Positions 44,101 to 59,100 of a stretch of DNA of 64,000 nt are shown here, one piece after another (position 1 is the first letter of the stretch; each line of letters opens with the position of its first letter). The DNA is from Plasmodium coatneyi (lineage: Eukaryota > Apicomplexa > Aconoidasida > Haemosporida > Plasmodiidae): the NCBI RefSeq assembly GCF_001680005.1, contig NC_033565.1:1159501-1223500 (forward strand). Reading direction: 5' to 3'. The position numbers and the translations under genes are program-made. The notes below the pieces were generated by a model. That model saw only the letters and a list, made by a program, of their open reading frames with translations, made no database searches and was not told where the DNA came from.

Positions 44101-47100
44101 TGTTGCCGCTCTGCCTGCTTGACTTGCCCATACTCCTCCTGTAGAACGTTGGTAGTGCCTCTGATCTTCTCCTCCTCCTTGTGGACCTTAAAGAATATCT
44201 TTTTTATTTTTTCCATGAGATGATTTTCCGCTGCCCTGTTTTTCACCTTCGTATTTGCCACCTTGCCCCTCCTGATGCTACTGATGCTGCTAATGCTGGC
44301 TAGCCTACGTTCCGTTAGTTCCTTTTTCTCCTCGTAAAATTTGTATAAAACGAAAAACTGCTCCACGCTATTCAGCCTAAACATATTTTTGTTCTTTATG
44401 AAGTTGACCGTGTGGAAGTCTTCTCGGAGATACACCTGTGCGTTAAGCTTTTTCATGATGATGGTAAAAATGCATGTGATTTTTAAATAAACGCTTTTTG
44501 TGCTACCCACAATTTGGCTCTTGAGTTTTTGGCATGTGTTTATTCCTTTTTGCTTCAGTGCATAGTTTAGGTTGTACAGGATGTTGTGGAAGTGGGTCAT
44601 CACGATGCTTTTCGTTTCGCTCGTTCGGTTAGCTTGGTCATGAGGGTGGGAACTCTTCACAGGTACTGCGTCTACCGTATCGCCACTTTCCACCTGGGGG
44701 AACTTCACGTGCTTCCTCAGGGCATACACAACGATATCTCCCTTCCGTTTCTTCACATGCAGATTATTTTTAAACAGGTAAGACAGACACAAAATCAGCT
44801 CATGCAGGAACTCCACTGGTACTCTCCTCTCGACTTTATCTCCCACCTCCTTAAACATCTCTTCCGTTAAATTCAATTCTACATAACTCTTCTTCTTCCT
44901 CAAAGCATCTTTTCCAAAGGCGCCTAAAATATAAAAGAGGGTCTTCCTCAGCTTGGAAAAGTAAAAATATGTCTTATAAATAAAGCTGTTTCGTATTATG
45001 CTATCAATCACTATTTTAGCTTCGTTCAGGAGGAAGATAAAGTCTGTTCTAAGCTTTCTGTTAATCTCGTCGTCTATTGCTTGGCCAATGGCACTGTTGT
45101 GATTCTCCTCTGTCAATTTGTATGCCTGCACATCACCACCATTGCTGTGTGGCGTTGTTTCTCCTTCGTTTACTTCTCCCTCTGGTGAGTTCTTTTTCAT
45201 GTGGAAAATATCGTTATAGTGCAATTTGAAGATCGTTTTTTTGTTCGTACATAGCAGTGATGCGTCACTGAGGGGTTGCTCTTGCTCCTCCTCTTCATGT
45301 TGTTGTTCTTCTTCTTCATCAGCCCATTCCTTGTCTGACTCTAAATATGACGCGCCGTCTACACTGACCCCTCCTGCTGTGCTTGATTTTCTCTTCTCCT
45401 TAAGCTCTTTGATCTTTCCGGATGTCTTTTTGGTACCATCAAGGGGGGGATCGTCTTCCTTCTCCTGTTCCAGCAGCTGTGTTAGGAGCGGTTCACTTTG
45501 TCCTCTTTTCGGTCCCTTCTTCTTTAATGGTGTCTTTTCCTCGCCTGCCAGGTTGACTGACCCTTGTGCATGCTCCTGCGTATCGTGCACACTTCTTGTG
45601 TGGTCTCCTCCAGCGTAGATGGCAACGTTTTCCGCTTCCTCTTCTTCTTCCTCTTCCTCGTCGTCATCATCATCATCCTCGCTGTCTTCGTCATCCTCTT
45701 CATCATCTTCCTCGTCCTCATCGTTTTCGTCATCACTTTCCTCCTCATCGTCCAGGTCGGGGTCGTCTTCCCCCTTCTCAGCGACCACCTCATTTACCTC
45801 CTCATCCTCATCGAATTGGCCGAACTCATCAAGTTCCTCATAATCGTCATACTCATTTCGGTCGTCTCCCTCGTGGTATCTCTCTTCCGCTGCGTTTTTC
45901 GTGCCGGTCTGGTCGGTCACCTTGCCAGTTGGTGCACTAACCCCACGGGTAGGCGTCACATTCATCTCCCAATCGCGATCACCGTCCTCTTTGGTTGGCT
46001 CCTCCGTGGTGGTCCTCTGTCTGGAGATCTTCATGGCCTCATTTCGCTTATCATTAATGTTCATTTTGAGGATACGATTGACGTAGCTATTTTCATCTTC
46101 CAAACTTTCTGCAACTTCGAGCTCGTTCTCCAACACGGTTTGTAGGTCGCTGGCGAGGGGACATATAGCCTTGACAGTTCTGTCTGGAACTTTGTAAGGT
46201 GAACCACCCATGGAGGTGACCCCGCCAGCACCACCAGTTGTGTAGATTTTTTTCTTTTTTTTCAAATCTTCATTTATGCTGTAAAAGTAGTAGTCAGGGT
46301 TGTTGAACTCGAGGATGACGGAGTGCAGGAACATTCTGAAGCACCAGTACTTGTCTAAATTGCTGAGGGACGGGTTCAGGTACTTCTTGTCTGCCACTAG
46401 GGGGTGTCCTATATGTCTCATATGAACCCGTATTTGGTGGGTTCTACCTGTGTGGATCTTCACATTACAGAGGGTGAATTCTTTGGTGTAATTTTCTACT
46501 TCTTTGGGATCGATTTGGAAATATTCTTCCGAGATGGAGTTGCATCTAAAGCAGAGGTGGTGGCACACATTTCTCTTCACGGCTGGGTAGCCTAAACGGT
46601 TATCGTACTTATTATGTCTATTACTGTTTTTGTCCCCCTTGGACATGTTCAGCTTTTTCAGTAGTGCCTCCCGTTTGGACAGAGTGTTGTTTAGTTCGTC
46701 TTCCGATGTGGCTGCTTCGTGTTCGTCCTTGTCGAGACCCTGCGTGGAATATTCCTTACCTCTTTCATTTTTGTTAATCCATTTTCTTGCCTTCTTCTTT
46801 CCCTCCCCTTTTGTAAGTTCATCGATTTGCGAATCGGAGTGGTAGTTTAGGACAACTCTGCAGGTGCTCCTCTGTAGGAATGAATCGTTATCGTTGCCTT
46901 CCAGTATGGGGGTGTCATACATGGGATTTTCACATGGATAGCTGGTATTCCCGTTGGTCACTGGATCGGTGCTGTCTGGTGTGTCCCCATTGGAAGATGG
47001 CTTGACCTGTTGAACGAAGAAGCGCTGAATAACAGTGGCAAAATTCCTCTTGTCGTCATCCAAAAATTTGTAATAATCATTGCAGTATATTTCCTTGTTT

Positions 47101-50100
47101 ATGTCCTTCTTAACGGTACTGTTGCAGTTGTATTTTCCAGATAAGATCTCCTGCACGATGTCCTCAATCTTCCTTTTAAGTTTGAAAACTTTGACGCAGT
47201 TATACTCTGTGTAGGCATCCGTGCCACCCGTCTTCACGACCAAACTGAAGTGACTTTTGCTATGGAAGTTGTTATACTCGTGTGTCTGTATAGATTTATT
47301 AATACATCCTTTCTTCTTCTTAATCCGCCCATGGCACAGTAATAGGTATTCCTTGTATACATTTCTTTTTCTAAATTGGTCAAAGAGGAAATCACGAGCA
47401 TCCTTCGTTTTAGCAATGATCAAGCTACCTGAGGTTTCCAAATCAATACGGTGACACAATCCGCATTCCAACTTGTGCCATTTCTTAACCGTCTCCAAAT
47501 GAGGAAAGGACTTCATCATGTAGAGGTGAAATGACTCCACCCGACCACTATATATAACGTCATTCAAAGATATACTGTTAATAATTTTTAGAACATCTCG
47601 ATTCTTTTTTATTAATAAATTACATTTCTTGCAAAATCTCGCTACAATATTTTCACACTTGTTGCAAATGTTCTCCATTTCTTTACATGGGATACACATA
47701 AACTTCGTCTTCATTTTACATTTGAGGCAGATTTTTTCTAAAATGTTGTAAAAGTAATCACTATATTTGTTAATGTTTACTAGGAAATTATATCTGTTGT
47801 GGGATGTATACGCTGAGCAGTGATAGTATGCGGGCTTATAAATGACCATCCACGTTTCTCCTTCGTTGCAAATGTATGGAATGTCTTTATTGAAGATTCT
47901 TTTGAATTTGCTCTTCTTGGCAAACTTGATCTGTGCGGCCATGGTGCTAATATTCGGTTGCAGGGTGCTGTTTATATTAGGGGTGGTACTTATACCCATT
48001 CCGATTTGCAAATTGGAAGCACCCGCACCTGCGTTCATGTTACTACTCATGCTAGTCACCGCACTTATTGTGCCTTCATTTCCTGGTGATGCCCCTGTGG
48101 GCGATGTGGGAACTGACGTGGGGGCTGCCTTTCCACCTTTTGCGTCTTCCACCGGAGAATCAACTTCATTCGCGCTGCTGGAGACATTTTTTCCTCCATC
48201 CACCGTGGTTGCCTTCTTTCCCTTATTGTTGCTACTTATGATGGGTGCAACTCCGTCGGTGATCTGACCCTGTGCACCAGAGACCTTCAAATTGGTGCTG
48301 TTCTTGTTGGAGGGTGACTGGTCATACAACGAGGCGTAATTATTCTTCAGCATCGTACCTACTACTACTGATACCTTCTTATCGTGGGGCCTGTTTCCTG
48401 CCCCCAATTGAATTTCACTCTGTGAGTCGTCATTAATGGGGCCCACCTTGGGCAGATTTATCTTCACCTCCTTCGTGTTGGTCAATGCATCTGCTTTAGC
48501 GACGTGGTGCTGTTGTCCTTTTTTCGTGGTGCCACTCGGGGGCTGATTCAAACAACTGCCCTTGTCCAAGAACGTGTTCATCAGTAGCTGGTTAATTTCG
48601 ACGTTCCTACTGTAGAGGTCCTTTATTAGGTTTGGCTTGGCATTCCTTGAGGCGAACTTTTCATAAATTTCCTTCATCCTTCCGATGTCTTTAACGCTAA
48701 CCTGGAGGTCCTTACCACTACTACTATGGATGGTAGCAGTTGCGGGTAATTGATCCTTTGCCTTACATTCCCCGTTGCCTGCTCGGTGAGGAAGCGAGCG
48801 CGTCTTTGTTGCCTGGTGGGGGAGCCGACTATGCAAACCTCTTATCAAGTCACTATTGTATTTAAACACTAGGGCGTAGAAGGAAGAGGTGGAATCCTTC
48901 TCCTTCATGTAGTTAATTTTCCTCATGGCAATATTAAAGTTCAACTTAAATTTGATCAAATTGTGCAAGTGGATGTATTTCCGCAGGGTCCTTTCATGCA
49001 TGGGGTCGTTTTCGTTCATGACGGCTAGCTCACTGTCTGCTAAAATTAGGGGGTCTCCTTTTTTTCCTTCTCCCAAATCGTGTTTCTTATCTCCAGCGTC
49101 ATTCTTCTTCCTGTCATTGCCAAATGGATGGGAAACCTCCCCAGAGCTGGCAACATTGTCATCAGAAGTAGTCGTACCATTTACTACAAGCTCATCCACG
49201 TTGAGGCTATCGAAGAAAGCCACGTCCTTCTCGAAATTCTCACTCCAGTCCTTTGCATACCCCTCCTTCATAATTTGCAAATATTCCGTGTTCACCAGTT
49301 GGTAGTAGTTCTTATTCAGTTCGAGAAAGTAATTGGGACTGAGCGATCTAGGGGATCTCTCCTCCACCAGATGAGCAAGAATTTTTTTGTTACTGATGAG
49401 AATAAGCACGTAAATAATTTTGCTAATGTTTATGTTGATTAGTACATCTTCTTCTGGGGTCTCATCTTGTGCGTTTTTTATTATTATTTTTTTTCTTCTT
49501 CCTTCATCGTCGTCGTCGTCATCGTAGTCAACTTCCCCCTCATCATCATTGTCAAGGTCATCGTCTGCGTCGTCCATCACTACGCCATTTGGTGTGTTTT
49601 TCTTTTTCTTTTTTTTCTTTCCACTTTGGTTATTGTTGGTTAGCACTTCTGTGGATGCCTCGCTTTTTGCATTCCCGTGTTGGCTCCGAAGAATGGTGGT
49701 CGTTTTTTCCTGTTTTGATAATTGTTGATCCTCTTTTTGTGTCGTCCTTCCTGCTGTTTCCACCGCTGTTGCGCTGCTGGTAGAGCAACTATCTACTCCG
49801 AAGAAAAGCGACTCCTCCACGTTGACCTTATTATAATACACATAGTCATTCAGGTAGGTAATATTGTTAAGCAGGAAATCCAAATCGATGAGGGAGAAAT
49901 AATTGCCAGCAAAGAGGTACACAAAGAGGAAGATATTTGTCCTAATGTTTATGTCCAAAATGTGTTGTGTTAAGATTAAAAGTTTGTCGTGGAAAATATA
50001 TTCCCTTCTGAAAATTTCACAAATGTATTTAATATCCACTTGTTTTTTTTTTTTTACAATTTTTTTATTTCTCGCTTTGCTTTTATCACTTTGGCTATCT

Positions 50101-53100
50101 GGCAGGAGAATTTTTGAAATCAATTTTCTCTTCAGCATGTTTAGCAATTTGATCATATTTTCATTGTCATATATATTGTGCTTGTTCGTTACTTTTTTTT
50201 CCTTCCGTTCTTCCGTAATAACATCTTTGGAAGTACTCTTTTTATTATGGTCACCGTCGGTGTTCCTTTCCGTGGGGGTTGCTCCTACTGCCGCGTTTAT
50301 TGTTGCTCCTCCTTTGTTGCCCTTTATTCCACTGGACATTGTGCTTACGCTGGTGACGCCACTTGAAAGGTGCTTCTTCGTACCTTCCTCTGATCCAAAC
50401 TTAAGGTTCAATTTGAGAATCAACTCATTCATGGCGCTCAGGAATTCCTCCCCTATGGTCAAGTACCCTTCTGCCGATAGGTTGTCTACCCGTATTACGT
50501 TTTTCTTCAGTTTCTTCTTTGTTATTTCTACCAACTCGTTATAAAGGTACGCTGCGACGGTGTCCACTTTGTCCATTTTTTCGATCTGCTCCGAAATGTT
50601 TTTGCAGAAGTAGTTATTAATGGCATCCTCCACGTTCTCATCTTCGACCATTTGGGGTTCTGCTTTTTCCTCTTCCCCTCCGATTCCTTCAACCGTTTCG
50701 GCGCCCACCTTCTTGGTATCGCCTTTCTTCGTTTCTTCCTTTTTCGTTCCTCCTTCTTCTTTGCTTTCCTTCCCTTTGTCTCCTCCTTTCTGCTTCTTCT
50801 CCTTGGCCTGCTTACTCTTTTTCCCGCTTGGCTTGTCCGTCTCCTCCTCCATTTCGCTCTCGCTAACGCCCTTTTGCGTGACGTCTCCTTCCTTCATGGT
50901 GCTAATTCCTTGGTCCGCTTTCTTCTTTGCACCCTTACTTTCGCCTCCTTTCACGTCGTCACTTTTGACTTTGCCGCTTTTCTTCTTACTAATGGCTTCC
51001 ACTTTTTTCGCACCCTCTTTCGTACTTCCCTGGTCCGCTTTCTCCTCCTTGGGGGTCAAACTGTCCACCTGCTCGTGGTCATTCGCACCAGTACTGTTTT
51101 CCACAACCCGTTTGTTCTTAACCCCTGCGTTGTTACTACTTACGCCTTTTTCAGCCTTGGTGTTCTTAGCACCGCGTTTATTGTTACTAGTGGGTTGATG
51201 CGAAGTGCTGTCTTCTTGGGCTTTACTCTGTTCTCCCTTCTTTGGCAAAGCATCGGCAGATGTCTTCAAGTCGTTCGTGTCATGTTTGGATGTCTGTGCC
51301 GCTTTGTCCTGCTGATCCTGGGTAACCACAACACTTTCTTCCTCCAAAATTTTCTCCGTTTGACTGTCTAATATTTTCCTTTGTTCCTTTCTTTCACTAA
51401 CCGCGTTGGTGATGCTTCGTCCAGACCCTTTCGATATGTCCTTGCTGTGGTGTTCTTCTTCCCCCTTGACTTTTTTACTGGCTTCCCTTTTCTTCGCTAT
51501 CTCATTCATCATTTTGCTGTAAAGACCCTCCGTATATTTTTCAAACTTCTTCTGTATTGTATACACGTCTTTTACATGTTCTGTGCTCAACTTTTCAAAC
51601 TCGAATAGGAGGATTTCCTCGATGTCATTTTTTGCGTTGTTCTTTCTAAGGTTTCGTTCGATTGCGTTATCACGTGGGGTGGTGGCACAAGCACAGCTAC
51701 ATGTGGGTCCGCATGTGCCAACACAAGTACCTCCACACACACCACTGCAGAGGGCGTTATACCCAGTTCCACATGCACCACTGCAAACACCCCCGCATCC
51801 AACACCGGTGCATCCAAGACTGCACGTTGTGACATCTCTCTTTCCTCTGTTTCCCTCAATTGGATTTACATAAGATTGATCTCCCCCTGTGCCATTTTTT
51901 TCCTGTGTTTTCTTTTCATTTCGCAAAAGGTCCTCATCCTCATACAGGGCGTTATTAAATATAATGGTGGTGTTTTCCATTTCGTCCAAAATGCAGTTGT
52001 CGTCTCCGGAAAAGTTTGAAATGTTGTCACTGGACACAGAGAGGACTGAGCTGTTCGTCGATCGATAGGAATTTTCCAGGACGTCCATTTCTTCCATGAG
52101 TTCTTCATTTTGGTATAACGTTTGCATGAAATTGTCGTCCCATGGAAGCTCATCCGGCACGTTCGTTGTTGGTATACCAGTTACTGACCCTGCCTTCCCT
52201 GAGTTGTCACCACTTCGCGTGTTAGAAGTTTGACTCCGCTTCTTATTGGTGTCTTCTCCAGTGAGATTTTCGAGGTTAATTTCGCAGTTGCTTCTAATCG
52301 CCTTGATCATCTTCTCTTGACCCTTAATGTAATTCATTTTTTTTCTGAGCTCTTCCTTTTTAATCTTCTGGCATAGGCAAACATAGTTGCTCTTACAGTT
52401 GGAACAGAAGTTCCTTTTGTCCAGCTTAGAATTCTCTATGCACTTTATATGTACGTTATTCATGTTGTGAATTTTCTTCAGCTGGATCACTATGGTATTG
52501 TTGTATTTTTTCAGAAGCTTCTTAATGCTGCAGGAGAACTTCCTAATTTTCTCCAGGCAATTCAGTTCGGATTCTTCATAGACGTTGATTTCCTCCAGTT
52601 TTATTTCTAGATCTTCTTTGATTAATTTGCGCTCCTTTATTTTTGGGATAAACCAGTTTAGGATGTAGTCCTGGAGGAGCAGCTTCGAGTAGCAGATGAT
52701 CATGCCTGCGGGTTGGGGGGGAAATGAGAATGCACTGAACGTGAATAATTGGCCACGCAAATGTGAACACACAAGCGAAACGTACATGCGAAATGATCGG
52801 TGGTAATGCGGGGCAACGTCTAGTGCAGCCTTGCCTACCTATGCAGACCACGTCATACGTGGGGGTGAGGAACTTAAACGTAATGAGCGGGTAGTCGTTG
52901 TCATTGAAAAGGTTGATATTGCCATTGTACTTGCTCAGAACAATGTGAGAAGAAATGGGGATAAGCAAAATGTTTAGGTCAAACTTGTAAGTACTATCCT
53001 TCTTGTCCTCAATATAGCTTTCTACGTCAGAATTTACATTCATAAAAATCAGCTTGTTCTTGCTCTTCTTGTCGTAGTCGTTTTTAATAGCATACAGGAG

Positions 53101-56100
53101 GAAGAAGTAGGAGGGATTCATCTTCACCTTGTAGTAAAAATCCTCGTCCGTTTTGTAATCCAGTCCATTGATGAACCCGTCCTCAGCGTTGTTCCCGTGG
53201 CCGCTGCTACTGTTGCTGTGGTGGTTGTTGTTGCTTCTGCTGTTTTTGTTCTTCTTTCCCTCGTAGTGAAGTTCAATAATCTTGGAAAAAATATTGTACA
53301 GGTGGAAGACCTTCACATTTAGCAATCTGCCCTTGTTGTCCTTCAAAATTTTATTAATGAGTAAAGTTCGATCCGACACCAACTTATTTTCAATGTGCAT
53401 TCCTCGGATGTTGTAAAAGTCAATGTTGAAGAGGAGCGAGATGTAGAAGAATTTCCTTGGTGCACTGGAGGAGGAACAATTTGCATGTACCACATCGGAC
53501 GACTTACTATTCTTAACACTTTTATGATTATACATGAGTGATCTGAAATAAAAAAAGGAAGGTAGGTTCTTTCCAAGGAACTCCTTCTTCGTAAACCTTA
53601 TATTCATTATATCTCTTTCTAACTCCGGTTCGTGAAGGAAATTTTCATTTTTTTCGTTTTTTTTCCTCTTGTTTGTATTTTTGTTCTTCAAGATATTGGA
53701 GTTGTCCTTGGTGCTGTTGATTGCGTTGCTATTTATTTCGTTCGGCCCATTGCCTGTGGTGACCAGTTCCCTGCGAAGCACCTCTTCGATGCGTCTCTCC
53801 ACGTCGTCGTCCATTTCGTTCGCTTCGTTACGCTCCCTCTCGTTCTGTTCATACAGGAGGTCTTCCCTCTCCTGGTGGTAATCCATGTTTCTGTCACGCA
53901 CAAAATTCAGGTAAGCTTCTCCTCCCTGGAAGTAGTAGTCGATGTTTTCCGTTTCGTTCACGTCGTACAAGATGCCGTCGTACAGGTAGAACACTTCGCT
54001 CACGCAGTTGTGTATGGCCAGATCGTAGTTGCCAATCGTGGGTGGGGAAATAGACCGGTCAGCCTGGTCAGTTACCCCATCGATCGGATCTGCTTCCTTG
54101 CCAACGGCGTGGCTTGCCATTTCCTCCCCCGCGTCATAGAAAAAGTTACGCATCTCCGGGGAGCATTTCCCCTTGAACCTCAGCTTGAACATCGAAAGGA
54201 AAAGGTCGTTCTTCTTATTCAGGAACAAAAACAAATTGTGGAAATTGTAAAAGAAGTTGCTATATATATAAACCAAATTGTTAATATTTCGAAAATTCTC
54301 ATTATGTGTGTATATGCTTCTTAGGTAGAGGGTCAGAAGGTCCTGCTGCTTCGGGTTGACGTTAATGATAGGGTAGTTGTAGGCCAGGTAGAACAAACTG
54401 TTGTTCACATCGGAGTTGGCATAGTTTACGAATTTATTCTTCTTATAATCCTTTATAATAAAATTCAACATATGGATGGTGTTGTTGAAGTATATAGCTT
54501 TGTTCGTCACCTCCATGTTTATTATAGACCCCAGACTGAGCAGTTCCTTTTCCTTTCTTTGAATAAACGGGATTAGGTTTTCCTTCTTTAGGTGGAAATT
54601 CTGGAAGTGCTTCTTCCGCATTGTTACTTCATCTGTGTGGTGCATCGAGAGGGGTGTAAACCCTCGTGAGAACATGTAGGGCTGCTCCAGGTTACGGCTA
54701 AAGTTATTCAAAGAAATGATGGCGTTGAAAATGAAGAGGGATAACTCCGTGCTATAGTAGTAGCTGTAGAAGTGGTTCTTATCCTGCAGGAGAAATCGGA
54801 AAATAAGACAAAACAGGAACTTTTCTTCTTCTTTCAAAAAGGCAAATTTCTCAAACAGACGAACAACCATCGCGTTGTTCTCTTCACTTAGTATATTATC
54901 AATTTTGAAGAAATTGTCCAAAGGAAATTCAAAGGCGTAATTCAAAAAGTGGAACAAAAAGGCGTTGAAAATATTGCAGTGATTCTTCATATCATAGTAG
55001 GTTAAGAAAAAGTTGTACTGCTTATAAAGGACGTGCCAAAAGAAGCTGTTGTACTGAATGAACCCAAACAACTCCTTCCTACACTCGAAGTTCTTGTCGA
55101 TGATGTAAAGGGATCCAATACATTTGTGCAGATGCTCCAAGAAATATTCTAAACTGTTAATTTTGATGACCTCCTTACAGTTTTCATTAAAATTATCCAC
55201 CAAACCGATACCGTAACAAAATAAATTGTTCAAAACGTCGAAGAAGGGGGTAAACAGATCCTGTGTTATGTCTGAATTATCGTATACCACGTTCTGCACA
55301 GTAAACAGAAGGTCCGTAAATTGAAAAAAGGATTTGTACCTCTGATATATATACATCTCATCTATGTACTCAAATGTGGAAAGGATATAATCCAGGGAGT
55401 AAAAGTCCTTCTCTACATTGTCATAATTTATCGTCTTAAAATTTTGCAGCAATATTTCATACACATTTTTGTTGTTAATAAAATTGTTTCCATTTAGGAA
55501 GCTCACATTGACTCCTTTAATTTTTGACAGAAACAGAAAAATCAAGTCGATTCCATTGTAGCATTTACGTATGTCGTATCCGTTTTTTACCAGTACACTT
55601 TTTATCTCATTAATATTATTTATGTTGTATTTCTTCATCGTTTCGCTGACCTTGTGTATGGCGCTGGTTAGAGCATTTTCCTGAATAGCATCGTTGTCCT
55701 TTCCGCTGTTTTTTTCTGAGTAATTATTATCCAACTTATCCTTCAACAACTTAAGGTTTACGTAAAAATTGGAGATGAAATTTTCGTCCACGTTGCTGCT
55801 TCCGGTGAGGACCTGTTCCAGGTTACTCTCCAATGCGTTGGGTAAGTTGATTTCTTTGCTTCCCTTTCTTTTGATGCCCTTACCTACCTTCGTCTTCTCT
55901 TCATCCTTTTTGCCTTTTCTTCCTTTGCCCTTATCTTCAATCTCTGTGTTCGTTACCCCTTCTCTCGGGGTAGACTGTTCGCCCCGTTCATCTTTCCTCT
56001 CATCATGCTTCCTTTCCTTCTTTTCCTTCTTTTCTTTCTTCTCCTTCTTTTCCCTCTCATCCTCCCTGAGGGATGCCCCTCTGCTGACCGGCCCTACCTC

Positions 56101-59100
56101 ATTCGTCACGATGATGCTCCTGCCTTGTTCCCTCGTTCCGCTTTTCACTTTAATTCCCCTAAGGTTGAACTGCTTCAGCAATTTCTTCAGTTCCCTGTTG
56201 TCCAGTTTTCCCTGCAGCACCTTCAAAAGGGTGAGGGTGCCATTGGGGAACTTTGTGTATGCACTCAGTTCGTCCTCCCCTAGGATGTTCAAATCGATGG
56301 TGTAGAAATCGCTTGCCCCTTTCTCATTCTTCTGTGTCTTCTTCTTTTCAACTTTTGCTTCGCTCTTTTTTTTTTTGTGGCTCTTCTGCTTCCTCTTCCC
56401 GTAGTTGTCACTGCTAGAGTGCTCTTCACTGCTTGTCCGGTTGTTGCCGTTAACATCGTTGGAGTGGCCCTTCTGATCCTGGCCCAGACCAGACGATGCC
56501 GCAATGTTCTTCTTAATGGCACTGATATCGATGAACTGGAAGTTGGTGAGCAACAAATTGTTATGCACAATCTTCTCCTCATTGCTTTCCTCATTGGTGG
56601 ACACCATTTCCATGTTTTCCTCATTGTTGGAAAGATACTTGTTTATCATGTTATTTGTTTTCTCCTCTTTTAGGTACTTAATAAAGTTCCAGCTTTTTTC
56701 ATCCTTCGAATTTTTGTACTTTTTCCTCTTGTGTTTTTTAGCCAAATTATCGTAGAATTGTTCTAATTCGTTAGGGATGGTGAGAATATCACAGAGGTAA
56801 TACTTCCATACACTTTGGAGGAGGTAGATAATGCATGCTTCTATGGAGTCGATGTTTATGTAGTTGAATAGGCTGGAGCATTTACAGTTGGGATGGAAGT
56901 TGTTGCTGTTGCGGTGTCCACGTTGGTGGTTGCTGTGGTGCCCCCTGTGATTGTTGCCGCAATCGTAACGGTAATCGTAACGGCAGTCATAACGGTAATC
57001 ATAACGACAATCGTAACGACAATCGTAACGACAATCGTAACGACCGTCGTAACCGTAGTGATAACCGCAGTGGTTACTTGCAGCCCCGTCACAGTTGTTC
57101 TTCTGTCTATTATACAATTTGATGATTTCCAGGTAGTTGTTGTCGAAGATGAAGTTGATCTGTTTATCGAGCACCTCGAAGGATACACTCTTTTGTAGTC
57201 TTTTTAGAAAACGCAGGTAATAACGTCTCACACAGTAACATAGAATGCACGTTTTTTTTTTCCTCTGTAATAAGTTCAGGAAGAATGTCTCCAAATGTTT
57301 CTCGTCCTTTGGAAGATCCATATTTAGGAACTCCTTTATATATTGGTTGGCGTTTTCGCTGCCTGTCAGGGTAAGCATTTTTCTTTCCTTGGTGCACGTT
57401 TCCCTCTTCGTGTAGCTCATCTTCTCGTTAAAGTCCCTGTTTTTGTTTTTCAGGAAGAGGACATCTTCGTGGAGCGTGGAGGTGAGATAGCGAAAAACAC
57501 AATCAGCCTTATGCTTGGTGGGTTCGAAGAAGGCGTCCTTCTTGTGTTCCTCCTTCATGCACTTGCAGAAGGTCATCAGCCTGTTCACCCTGTTAACAGG
57601 GTTAGCATCGTTGGTCGTTGAATCGGGGTTGTCTGTGCATGTCATTCCCACTGCTCCCATTGAACAATTCTCGTCACTGCTTGGGATAGGGTCCAACGTG
57701 GTGCCCCGCACACCTCCCTCGAAGAGACGCTGGTACACGTCGAGGAAGTAAAAGTCCTCATCCTTGGCAGTGTTAACCTTCCGACGTAAGCTGGTAACAA
57801 TTTCTCGTTTCTTCACAGCGTAACGCACGCACAGCTTCTTTATATACCTACTGCTACAACTTTTGGAATACTTATTATAAAAAAAGTAGAGATAATTGAA
57901 GAAGAAAACGTCGTGCATTTTACAAGTGTGCAGGTCAAAATTCTCGTTAAAAAGCGCCTTCTTCAACTGAATGTACTTTATGACCCTACAGATGATATTC
58001 AAATACATGAATATTTTTTTCAACATCATTTTTAACTTTTTAAATCTGCTTTCGTAAAATTCATACACAGCAATTCCTCCCTGCAAATGCTCAAAATTCT
58101 CGTCATCCTCATCTGTGTTGAAGCTTAAGTTGTTAAAAAATATGTCTGATAAAGCTATACAGAAATTCTTGTACACATTTTTCCTTTTTTTCTTCAGATC
58201 CGCATGGTTAGTAAGATTCATATATAAGTATTCGTGAAAAAACGACTTAAAAATGTTCAGACAAGTTTTCAAATAGTAACTGTGTAATTCTAATTTCTCT
58301 TCATTATCTAGGTAGTTTTTTTTCACATTATTGATGTTAATTTTTTCTTTGTAAAAATTGAAAAAAATATTATTCAGCTCAATGTTGAAGGGGCTGTTTA
58401 TCCTGAACTTCATGTTGCTACTTTTGACAAAATCGCTATTATTCAAATTCATGTTTTTAAAGAGGTTTTGTAACTGCATGAAACATTTTATGTAGCTGAT
58501 GTTGTTTGCGTTTATCATTCCGTTGTTTATGTGATAATTTACGAGGTGACTGTTTCGGTAGTCCTTCTTTATGTGGCACTTCCCCTTGGACTTTTGGATA
58601 TCGTTCAGCACGTTAATTTTCGCGCTTCTGGTTGTGGACTTGGCACTGCTTTGTCTTTCCATTCCGTTGGTGGGCTCTTCCCCTTCGTTTATCTCCTGTG
58701 TGTCTTGTAACTGCGCGTTTTGCATCTGTCCGTTTTGCATCTGTCCGTTTTGTAACTGCCCATTTTGTGACTGCACGTTCTGTATTTGCAAGTTCGTCTC
58801 ATTCCTCGGATCGCTCACGCTTCTCTGCTCCTGCTGCGCCAACTCGTTGCTCGCCCAATACACACCCTCCGAAGTGAAAAAACCATTCGAAATGACGAAC
58901 CCTCTGGACAAGTTATGTGCAAAGTTCATCTCACACACGTTATTGCTAAACAAATTTAAATTATGATTATCGTCGAACTTTTCGTAGCTTTTCATTATAC
59001 CCTTGATGTCGAAAAAGTGCTTGTTCTGTTTTAATCTGCTCCTATTCTTATTAAGGACAATGCACATTTTGGCCTTCCCATTGATGGTGTAATTATACGC

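Noticed and set aside
45566..46145. Long Ser-rich, Pro/Arg-rich and Leu/Val-rich plus-strand frames opposite the giant gene
   Set aside because: These are shadows of the Asp/Glu codon tract and neighbouring coding sequence on the minus strand.
52576..52838. Read-through C-terminal extension of the upstream giant exon
   Set aside because: The frame runs into the intron; a phase-1 GT/AG pair joins the two long frames into one gene.
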